From positions 2,108,001-2,172,000 of the forward strand of contig NZ_FSRU01000002.1 of NCBI RefSeq assembly GCF_900142845.1: a stretch of DNA of 64,000 nucleotides, given 5' to 3'. Under the pieces are notes generated by a model, which was not told the origin of the DNA, made no database searches, and was given only the letters and a program-made list of their open reading frames with translations. The translations under genes were made by a program, and so were the position numbers. The DNA is from Paraburkholderia phenazinium (GTDB lineage Bacteria > Pseudomonadota > Gammaproteobacteria > Burkholderiales > Burkholderiaceae). Numbering within the stretch: position 1 is the first letter of the stretch; every line of letters begins with the position of its first letter. Positions 57,112-64,000 of this stretch are shown here, one piece after another.

Positions 57112-57482
57112 GAATAAGGTCTCTTGACGGCAGTTGCGGGTATGACGCCGGCTTGATGACGCGCGTCGCGCCATGGTGTCGCCCGCGCCGAAGTGACCCG
57201 TATTGTAATGGAAGGCCCAGCGAGTGGGCAGGAACAAGGCGTCTGGATGCGCTTACGTGGGGTTTACCGCCCGGTTTGCCTGGCGTCTCGCGCCGCGCGG
57301 ATCTTCCACGCGGCAAAAAGGCAGTCGCCGGGTAACCTGAGCGTGTCCGGCGTGCTCCCCCGGCGAAGCGCCGGAGCGTAGACGAAAAAAAAGCGCCCGA
57401 AGGCGCTTTTTCTGGTCTTTTGCCGTCTGGCTTTGGCCGCTGACGCTACCAATGCCACGCTGCGAACCGCACAGCGGAACAT
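57112..57482. other. 371-bp region between lapA and ihfB
   Basis: No gene is supported. It holds the ihfB terminator (57385-57412) and presumably the lapA promoter; no clear -35/-10 pair is visible. Confidence 0.5.
57385..57412 (-). terminator. Terminator of rpsA-ihfB
   Basis: AAAAAGCGCC (57388-57397) pairs with GGCGCTTTTT (57402-57411) around a CGAA loop; the minus strand continues with a long T-run (57385-57392). It lies 71 bp past the ihfB stop. Confidence 0.93.
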
Positions 57483-57809
57483 TTACAGGTCGTCGTCATC
57501 CGGCTCTTCAGCCTTCAGCGGCTCGCCCGAACGTCGATCTACCCGCTCGCGCAATTCCTTGCCGGGCTTGAAGTGCGGTACGTACTTCTCGGGTACCAGC
57601 ACCTTCTCGCCCGACTTCGGATTGCGTCCGACACGGGAGGGACGACGATTGAGGCCGAAGCTGCCGAAGCCACGAATTTCGATGCGATGGCCGTTGGCAA
57701 GCGCCTCCGACATCGCATCAAGCATCGTCTTCACCGCGAAATCCGCATCTTTAAGTACAAGCTGCGGAAATCGCGTAGCCAGCTGGGCGACCAATTCCGA
57801 TTTGGTCAT
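57483..57809 (-). CDS. ihfB: Integration host factor subunit beta
   Basis: A 108-residue HU/IHF-fold protein. [17 protein letters not shown] at the N-terminus, the DNA-binding arm [28 protein letters not shown] with the intercalating Pro, and a slightly extended acidic tail (EEPDDDDL). It bends DNA with IhfA; IHF often assists sigma-54 promoters. It lies 32 bp after rpsA, the usual order. Confidence 0.96.
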   Translation of the reverse strand: MTKSELVAQLATRFPQLVLKDADFAVKTMLDAMSEALANGHRIEIRGFGSFGLNRRPSRVGRNPKSGEKVLVPEKYVPHFKPGKELRERVDRRSGEPLKAEEPDDDDL

Positions 57810-57841
57810 ACTGCAGCAGACCTCTCAAGAAAACTCAAGGC

Positions 57842-59557
57842 TTACTGGTTCTGGCCGTCGAGCTTGGCCTTCAACAGCGCGCCGAGGTTCGTCGTGCCGG
57901 TGGCAGCCGAGCTGGAATCCGACGAAGCCAGGCCGCGAATCGCTTCCTGTTGCTCAGCCGAGTCCTTAGCCTTGACGGACAGGTTGATACCACGCGACTT
58001 GCGATCGATGTTGATGATCATCGCGTTGACCTTGTCGCCTTCCTTCAGCACGTTGCGAGCATCTTCCACGCGGTCTTGTGCGATTTCCGAAGCGCGCAGG
58101 TAGCCTTCGACTTCTGCCGACAGCTGAACCACAGCACCCTTCGCGTCTACCGTCTTGACCACGCCGTCGACGATCGAACCCTTGTCGTTCATTGCAACGA
58201 AGTTGCTGAACGGGTCGCCTTCGAGCTGCTTGATACCCAGCGAAATGCGTTCCTTCTCGACGTCGATGCCGAGAACGATCGCTTCCACTTCGTCGCCCTT
58301 CTTGTACTTGCGAACCGCTTCTTCGCCCGTTTCGCTCCACGACAGGTCCGACAGGTGAACCAGACCGTCGATGCCGCCAGGCAGACCGATGAAGACGCCG
58401 AAGTCGGTGATCGACTTGATTGCGCCTTGCAGCTTGTCGCCCTTCTTGAAGTTGCGGCTGAAGTCGTCCCATGGGTTCGGCTTGCATTGCTTCATGCCGA
58501 GGCTGATACGGCGGCGGTCTTCGTCGATTTCGAGAACCATGACTTCGACTTCGTCGCCCAGCTGCACAACCTTCGACGGTGCAACGTTCTTGTTCGTCCA
58601 GTCCATTTCCGACACGTGAACCAGGCCTTCGATGCCCGATTCGACTTCGACGAATGCGCCGTAGTCGGTGATGTTGGTGACCTTACCGAACAGGCGCGTG
58701 CCCGACGGGTAACGGCGGGAAATGCCTTCCCACGGATCGTCGCCCAGTTGCTTGATACCCAGCGAAACGCGGTTCTTCTCTTGATCGAACTTGAGGATCT
58801 TCGCGGTGACTTCCTGGCCAACCGACAGCACTTCGCTCGGGTGACGCACACGACGCCATGCGATGTCGGTGATGTGCAGCAGGCCGTCGATACCGCCGAG
58901 GTCCACGAATGCGCCGTAGTCCGTGATGTTCTTCACCACGCCTTCCACGATCGCGCCTTCCTTCAGCGTTTCGAGCAGCTTTGCGCGCTCTTCGCCTTGC
59001 GTGGCTTCGATCACGGCACGGCGCGACAGCACGACGTTGTTACGCTTGCGGTCGAGCTTGATGACGCGGAATTCCAGCGTCTTGCCTTCGTACGGGGTCG
59101 TGTCCTTGACCGGACGCGTGTCAACCAGCGAACCCGGCAGGAACGCGCGGATGCCGTTGACCATGACGGTCATGCCGCCCTTGACCTTGCCCGTGATCGT
59201 GCCGGTCACGAGTTCGTTGTTGTCGAGGGCCTTTTCCAGCGACAGCCACGAAGCCAGGCGCTTCGCCTTGTCGCGCGACAGGATGGTGTCGCCATAGCCG
59301 TTTTCCAGCGCGTCGATCGCGACGGAAACGAAGTCGCCCGCCTGCACTTCTACCTCGCCCGCGTCGTTCAGGAACTCTTCGAGCGGGATGTAGGCTTCGG
59401 ACTTGAGACCAGCGTTGACGACCACGAAGTTGTGGTCAACGCGCACGACTTCGGCGGAGATCACTTCGCCGGCGCGCATGTCTTGCTTGGTCAGCGACTC
59501 TTCGAACAGAGCCGCAAAAGATTCGGTATTCGGGTTGGAAGTTTGCAGGTCGGACAT
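57842..59557 (-). CDS. rpsA: 30S ribosomal protein S1
   Basis: A 571-residue S1 with six S1/OB repeats (motif-bearing segments such as [24 protein letters not shown] and [25 protein letters not shown]) and a Ser/Ala-rich C-terminus. The ATG at 59557 is the conserved start ([20 protein letters not shown]). It recruits mRNA to the 30S subunit. The order cmk-rpsA-ihfB is that of most proteobacteria. Confidence 0.98.
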   Translation of the reverse strand: MSDLQTSNPNTESFAALFEESLTKQDMRAGEVISAEVVRVDHNFVVVNAGLKSEAYIPLEEFLNDAGEVEVQAGDFVSVAIDALENGYGDTILSRDKAKRLASWLSLEKALDNNELVTGTITGKVKGGMTVMVNGIRAFLPGSLVDTRPVKDTTPYEGKTLEFRVIKLDRKRNNVVLSRRAVIEATQGEERAKLLETLKEGAIVEGVVKNITDYGAFVDLGGIDGLLHITDIAWRRVRHPSEVLSVGQEVTAKILKFDQEKNRVSLGIKQLGDDPWEGISRRYPSGTRLFGKVTNITDYGAFVEVESGIEGLVHVSEMDWTNKNVAPSKVVQLGDEVEVMVLEIDEDRRRISLGMKQCKPNPWDDFSRNFKKGDKLQGAIKSITDFGVFIGLPGGIDGLVHLSDLSWSETGEEAVRKYKKGDEVEAIVLGIDVEKERISLGIKQLEGDPFSNFVAMNDKGSIVDGVVKTVDAKGAVVQLSAEVEGYLRASEIAQDRVEDARNVLKEGDKVNAMIINIDRKSRGINLSVKAKDSAEQQEAIRGLASSDSSSAATGTTNLGALLKAKLDGQNQ

Positions 59558-59744
59558 AAAAATCAAAATTTGCATGGTTCTCGCGTGCCCGGCTGGCCGG
59601 ACGGTCAGCAATTTCGGCGAGGTGCGAATCCCACGCGGGGTTAAAGGGTTAATACACGCTCCACGACGATCGCGGAGCACCTACACGACAACAGACTGCT
59701 TTCACTGCTTGCTACTTGATACGGTTGATGCCCGAGCCGCATTT

Positions 59745-60431
59745 TCATGTGGCCGGAAGAAGCGCCTGGTACCACTGCACGACCTGATCGACCGCCTGGT
59801 CGACCGACAATGCGGAGGTATCGAGCAGCTTCGCATCCGCTGCAGGCTTGAGCGGCGCGGCCGCGCGCTGACTGTCGCGCTCGTCGCGTTCACGCAAATC
59901 CCGGAGCAAGTCATCTATATTAGCAGAAAAACCTTTTTGGATCAATTGCTTATGTCGCCGGGCGGCACGGGCCTCGGCGCTGGCCGTCAGAAACACCTTG
60001 AGGGCCGCGTCCTGGAAGATCACTGTGCCCATGTCGCGGCCGTCTGCGACCAGTCCCGGCTCCTTGCGGAAAGCCCGCTGACGGGCCACCAGCGCGGCTC
60101 GCACGGGAGCGTGGACGGCGATGGCGGAGGCCCGTTTGCCGATTTCTTCGGCGCGAATCTCGCTCGATACATCCACGCCGTCGAGCTGGGCAAGCCCCTC
60201 GCGGAAGGTGATATGGAGGTCGTCGATCAGCTTCGCAAGGGACTCGGCGTCGTCCGCCGCAATGCTGTAACGGACGCTCGCCAGCGCGGCGAGCCGGTAC
60301 AGTGCGCCGCTATCGAGCAGGTGGAAGCCGAGATTGGCGGCGACCAGCGCGGCCACGGTGCCTTTGCCGGAGGCGGTCGGGCCGTCGATCGTAATGACGG
60401 GCGTCTGGTGAAAGGGACGGGTCGGTTTCAT
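59745..60431 (-). CDS. cmk: Cytidylate kinase
   Basis: A 228-residue P-loop kinase, typical for Cmk. [19 protein letters not shown] is the P-loop; [30 protein letters not shown] holds the CMP-binding residues. It phosphorylates CMP and dCMP with ATP. It lies between aroA and rpsA, as in related genomes. Confidence 0.97.
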   Translation of the reverse strand: MKPTRPFHQTPVITIDGPTASGKGTVAALVAANLGFHLLDSGALYRLAALASVRYSIAADDAESLAKLIDDLHITFREGLAQLDGVDVSSEIRAEEIGKRASAIAVHAPVRAALVARQRAFRKEPGLVADGRDMGTVIFQDAALKVFLTASAEARAARRHKQLIQKGFSANIDDLLRDLRERDERDSQRAAAPLKPAADAKLLDTSALSVDQAVDQVVQWYQALLPAT

Positions 60432-60466
60432 CGAAAAAGTCGCACGTCAGGTCGGTTCAGGTCGAA

Positions 60467-61771
60467 TCAGGGTTGGGCCAGCGCCATGAAGCGCTCGAAA
60501 TAGTCCGGGAAGGTTTTGCCGACGCATTTCGGATCGTTGATCCGCACCGGCACCCCGCCGAGACTCACCAGCGAAAAGCACATCGCCATGCGGTGGTCGT
60601 CGTAGGTGTCGATCGCGGCGTTCGGCGTCAGTTTCTCGGGCGGCGTCACAGCAATGTAGTCCTCGCCCTCGGTGACCTTGGCGCCGACCTTGCGCAACTC
60701 GGTCGCCATGGCCGCCAGCCGGTCGGTTTCCTTGACGCGCCAGCTGGCGATGTTGCGCAGCGTGGTCGTGCCGTCGGCGAACAGCGCGGCAACGGCAATC
60801 GTCATCGCCGCATCCGGAATCAGGTTGCAATCCATGTCGATCGGTTCCAGCTTGCCATGATCGTGGCCAATGCCGCGCACTTCAATCCAGTCTTCGCCCA
60901 TCGTCACGTTCGCCCCCATCCGGATCAGCGCGTCGGCAAAACCGACGTCGCCCTGGATGCTGGCCCGTCCGACCCCTTCCACCCGCAGCGGACCGCCGCC
61001 GAGCACACCGGCGGCAAGGAAATACGAAGCGGTCGACGCATCGCCCTCCACCATGATCCTGCCCGGCGACTGGTAGCGCTGGCCGGCCGGCACGGTGAAC
61101 TGGTGCCAGCCGTGGCGTTCGACCTTGATGCCGAAGCGCTCCATCAGCTTGATCGTGATCTCGATATAAGGCTTCGAAATCAGCTCGCCGTCCACCTGAA
61201 CGATCGTCACGCCGCTGTCCGTGCGCAACAGCGGCAGCGTCATCAGCAGGGCGGTCAGGAACTGGCTCGACACGTCGCCGCGCACGCGGATCGGCGCTTC
61301 GACGGCGATCTTGGCCGGACGAATCCGCAGCGGCGGAAAGCCGTCGTTTTCCTCGTAGTCGATCTTCGCCCCGATCTGCCGCAGACCGTCGACCAGGTCG
61401 CCGATCGGCCGCTCATGCATGCGCGGCACGCCGTGCACACGGTAGTCGCCACCGTTGACCGCAAGCGCTGCCGTCAACGGCCGCACAGCCGTGCCGGCGT
61501 TGCCGAGGAACAGGTCCGCGGTCCTTGCCGTGAACGCGCCGCGTGTGCCGGATACGACGCACTCGTCGCCCTCGCGCTTCAGCTTGACGCCGAGCTTTTC
61601 GAGCGCGTCGAGCATCACGCGCGTGTCGTCGGAGTCGAGCAGATTGGTGATGGTGGTTTCGCCCTCAGCCAGTGCCGCGAGCAGCAGGACGCGGTTCGAA
61701 ATGCTCTTCGAGCCAGGCAGGCGAATCGTGCCGGACGCACGGGAAAACGGTCCGAGATCGAGGTATTCCAT
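60467..61771 (-). CDS. aroA: 3-phosphoshikimate 1-carboxyvinyltransferase (EPSP synthase)
   Basis: A 434-residue enzyme of the shikimate pathway. [50 protein letters not shown] and [12 protein letters not shown] mark the active site; GNAGTAxRP is the class I EPSPS pattern. ATG 61771 is the conserved start. The gene is 19 bp after tyrA and 35 bp before cmk. Confidence 0.97.
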   Translation of the reverse strand: MEYLDLGPFSRASGTIRLPGSKSISNRVLLLAALAEGETTITNLLDSDDTRVMLDALEKLGVKLKREGDECVVSGTRGAFTARTADLFLGNAGTAVRPLTAALAVNGGDYRVHGVPRMHERPIGDLVDGLRQIGAKIDYEENDGFPPLRIRPAKIAVEAPIRVRGDVSSQFLTALLMTLPLLRTDSGVTIVQVDGELISKPYIEITIKLMERFGIKVERHGWHQFTVPAGQRYQSPGRIMVEGDASTASYFLAAGVLGGGPLRVEGVGRASIQGDVGFADALIRMGANVTMGEDWIEVRGIGHDHGKLEPIDMDCNLIPDAAMTIAVAALFADGTTTLRNIASWRVKETDRLAAMATELRKVGAKVTEGEDYIAVTPPEKLTPNAAIDTYDDHRMAMCFSLVSLGGVPVRINDPKCVGKTFPDYFERFMALAQP

Positions 61772-61790
61772 GATTGTGTCCAGTTTCCGG

Positions 61791-62732
61791 TTATTTCTCG
61801 GGGTCAGCGGCGGCGCTGACGTTGGCGCGCTGCTCCTGCCATTCGGTACGCGCGACGCGGGAGCGGGCGAACACCGCCTCGAGCGCGGCGCCGTCCGCGG
61901 CCTCGACGGCCGCGCGCAGGCGCGCGAGCACTGCCGTGTAGGCGTCCAGTTCATCGAGCAGCGCAGCACGGTTGGCGACGCAGATGTCCCGCCACATTTC
62001 CGGACTCGACGCGGCAATCCGCGTGAAATCGCGGAAACCGCCCGCGGCGAAAGAAAACTTCAGCGCCGCGTCAGGCGAGTTCAGGATCTGCTCGACCAGC
62101 GCAAACGAGAGCAAATGCGGCAAATGGCTCACCGACGCCAGCACGCGGTCATGCTGCTCCGGCGTCATCTCGTGCACCGTCGCGCCGGTGGCGCGCCACA
62201 TCGCGGCGACGCGCTCCACCACGTCAGGCGGATTGTCGGGCAACGCGCACAACACGACGTTGCGGCCTTCGTAGAGATCGGGCAGCGCGGCATCCGCGCC
62301 GCTCGATTCGCGCCCGGCAATCGGATGCCCCGGCACGAATTGCCCGACCCGCTCGCCGAGCGCGGCACGCGCCGCGGCGACCACGTCGGACTTGGTGCTG
62401 CCCGCGTCGGTGACGATGGTGGAGGCTTCGAGAAACGGCGCGATCCGCTCGAGCAGCGGCTGGGTCTGCGCAACCGGCGCCGCCAGCAACACATAATCCG
62501 CGCCGGCGAGCGCGGCCTGCAGCGCCGCGTCGTCGCTCAACGCCACCGCGGCGTCGACCACCCCCAGTTCGAGCGCGCGCGCGATCGACGCGGGCGTGCG
62601 CCCTACCCCGATCACGGCGCGCGCACCGGCCACGTCGCCGCGCTCGCGCAATCCGCGCGCCAGCGAACCGCCGATCAGGCCGACACCTAAAATCACCAGC
62701 TTGTTAAAAGAAAACCCGGCCACGTCGATCAC
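61791..62732 (-). CDS. tyrA: Prephenate dehydrogenase
   Basis: A 313-residue NAD(P)-dependent TyrA: nucleotide site [14 protein letters not shown], then [11 protein letters not shown], the prephenate-contact segment [14 protein letters not shown] and a helical C-terminal half. No chorismate mutase domain is fused. The start is GTG 62732 or a GTG three codons later (62723); neither has a clear ribosome site. It follows hisC (80 bp). Confidence 0.94.
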   Translation of the reverse strand: MIDVAGFSFNKLVILGVGLIGGSLARGLRERGDVAGARAVIGVGRTPASIARALELGVVDAAVALSDDAALQAALAGADYVLLAAPVAQTQPLLERIAPFLEASTIVTDAGSTKSDVVAAARAALGERVGQFVPGHPIAGRESSGADAALPDLYEGRNVVLCALPDNPPDVVERVAAMWRATGATVHEMTPEQHDRVLASVSHLPHLLSFALVEQILNSPDAALKFSFAAGGFRDFTRIAASSPEMWRDICVANRAALLDELDAYTAVLARLRAAVEAADGAALEAVFARSRVARTEWQEQRANVSAAADPEK

Positions 62733-62812
62733 AGGAAAAAGCGCGCCATCGCGTGAAAAACGCTGGCGCGCGGGTCAAAATCTCACGCTCGGTTCGAGCG
62801 CGCTTGCACCAC

Positions 62813-63925
62813 TCAGGCAGACGCGAGCGTCTTTTCGAGCGCGGCGATAAATGCTTCGTTTTCTGCCGGCAGGCCGATCGTAATGCGCAGCCATTGCGGC
62901 AGACCGTAGTTGCCCACCGGACGCACGATCACGCCCTGCTTGAGCAACGCGAGATTGACGCGATTGCCGGCGCCGTCGTCCTGGCCGACACGCACGAGGA
63001 CGAAGTTGCCGAACGACGGCACATACTCGAGGCCGAGCCGGTCGAACGCTTCCGTCAAAAGACGATAGCCCTGCGCATTGAGTGCCGCGGTCTTTTCCAG
63101 GAAAGCCTTGTCGTTCAGGGCAGCGATCGCAGCAGCCTGGGCCAGCGTATTGACGTTGAACGGCTGGCGCAGGCGATTCAGCAGATCGGTCAGCTCCGGC
63201 TGGGCAATCGCGAAGCCGACGCGCAAACCGGCGAGGCCAAACGCCTTCGAAAACGTGCGCGACACGAGCAGGTTCGGATAGCGGCGCACCCATGCGATCG
63301 AGTCGTAGCGCTTTTCCGGCGCCAGATATTCCGTGTACGCCTCGTCCAGCACCACCACGACGTTGCGCGGCACCTTGTCGAGAAATGCCTCGAGCGCCGG
63401 GCCCTCGATGAAGGTGCCAGTGGGGTTGTTCGGATTGGCGACGAACACGAGACGGGTGTCGTGGGTGATGGCCGCGAGCATCGCGTCGAGGTCGTGGCCG
63501 TGCTTGACCGCCGGCACGACGATGGCGCGCGCGCCCAGCCCCTGGGTTGCCAGCGCATACACCGCAAACGAATACTCGGCGTAGACGATCGACTGGCCCT
63601 TTTCGACAAACGCATGCGCCGCGATTTCGAGAATGTCGTTGCTGCCGTTGCCGAGCGTGACCCAGTCGGCCGGGACGTCATAGCGCGCGCTCAACGCCGC
63701 CTTCAGTTCGAATGCGTTGGCGTCCGGATAGCGGCCCAGTTCGCTCGCAGCCTGCGCCAGGGCGCGCTGCGCCGACTCCGGCATGCCCAGCGGATTCTCG
63801 TTCGACGCAAGTTTCACAATGCTCGCCTCGTCGAGGCCAAACTCGCGGGCCACTTCCGAAATCGGCTTACCGGCGATATAAGGCGCAATCGCGCGCACAT
63901 AGGAAGGACCGAAAGGCGTTGTCAT
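62813..63925 (-). CDS. hisC: Histidinol-phosphate (aromatic) aminotransferase
   Basis: A 370-residue class I PLP aminotransferase with the PLP Lys in SRTFSKAFGLAGLRVGFAI, FVANPNNPTGTFIEG and VVLDEAYTEY. CGGAGA precedes the ATG at 63925. Its place between pheA (expected upstream, outside the window) and tyrA indicates aromatic amino acid transamination in addition to or instead of histidine synthesis. A TCA at 63992-63994 could be the stop of an upstream minus-strand gene, but too little is visible. Confidence 0.93.
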   Translation of the reverse strand: MTTPFGPSYVRAIAPYIAGKPISEVAREFGLDEASIVKLASNENPLGMPESAQRALAQAASELGRYPDANAFELKAALSARYDVPADWVTLGNGSNDILEIAAHAFVEKGQSIVYAEYSFAVYALATQGLGARAIVVPAVKHGHDLDAMLAAITHDTRLVFVANPNNPTGTFIEGPALEAFLDKVPRNVVVVLDEAYTEYLAPEKRYDSIAWVRRYPNLLVSRTFSKAFGLAGLRVGFAIAQPELTDLLNRLRQPFNVNTLAQAAAIAALNDKAFLEKTAALNAQGYRLLTEAFDRLGLEYVPSFGNFVLVRVGQDDGAGNRVNLALLKQGVIVRPVGNYGLPQWLRITIGLPAENEAFIAALEKTLASA

Positions 63926-64000
63926 GAATATCTCCGGTTCGACTAATTGAAGTAATGAATGAGGTTCGACGAAAAGGGCCAGGCAGGCGGATCAGCGCGC

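Noticed and set aside
57950..59644. A 564-codon open frame on the plus strand opposite rpsA, and similar long antisense frames opposite fumC (3659-5086), the acyl-CoA dehydrogenase gene (40429-41973), aroA (60473-61819) and the symporter gene (481-1602)
   Set aside because: All are His/Arg-rich translations opposite well-recognised genes, without ribosome sites.

Overview
The window looks like chromosome 1 of a Burkholderia sensu lato species, probably Paraburkholderia-like. The evidence is the high GC content, Burkholderiales-type proteins (323-residue ThyA, PA0069-family radical SAM, CobD/CbiB-like membrane protein), the order hisC-tyrA-aroA-cmk-rpsA-ihfB-lapA-lapB-ugd-hldE-hldD, and rpsP-rimM-trmD-rplS. 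I recognise no tRNA, rRNA, CRISPR array, insertion sequence or prophage. The species assignment is inference.

Layout. 1-5.1 kb: the end of a MATE exporter, a bile acid/sodium symporter-family carrier, a phospholipase D-family lipoprotein and fumC. 5.1-9.5 kb: an acyl-CoA thioesterase, a GlxA-type regulator with an MFS exporter, a 47-residue exported peptide resembling the first strand of a porin, and an ArsR-type regulator. 9.6-12.4 kb: a large FecR/DUF6600-like exported protein with a Gln/Pro-rich repeat tail, then thyA (12.5-13.5 kb).

13.6-23.4 kb is the most distinctive part: a Fap-like (functional amyloid) export operon. In order it holds a secreted protein with a double-glycine-like motif, a small exported protein in the fapA position, a FapB-like protein with three 31-residue repeats, a large FapC-like protein with three such repeats, a periplasmic C39 peptidase (FapD-like), a FapE-like protein and a coiled-coil/beta-barrel outer-membrane protein (FapF-like). 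Two paralogous sigma-54 enhancer-binding regulators with degenerate VpsR-like receiver domains bracket the operon, one divergent and one as its last gene. A good -24/-12 sigma-54 promoter lies 28 bp before the first start codon, with a palindrome of GTTTCAG half-sites about 75 bp further upstream. The block sits exactly between thyA and folA.

23.5-36.7 kb: folA, pmbA, yjgA/darP, mog, orn, an M48 protease, rsgA, a DUF2007-like protein, a CobD/CbiB-like protein, a Nudix CoA pyrophosphatase, the rpsP-rimM-trmD-rplS operon, a PQQ-type sugar dehydrogenase and a TM2 protein. 36.7-50.2 kb: a radical SAM (SplB-like) gene behind a near-perfect LexA box, an Lrp regulator divergent from dadA, an acyl-CoA dehydrogenase with etfBA, the metNIQ methionine importer, an alpha/beta hydrolase, a histone-deacetylase-family protein and mltB. 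50.3-64 kb: cysM, comEA-like, the LPS heptose/UDP-glucuronate genes, lapB-lapA, ihfB, rpsA, cmk, aroA, tyrA and hisC, all on the minus strand. Several rho-independent terminators separate these units.
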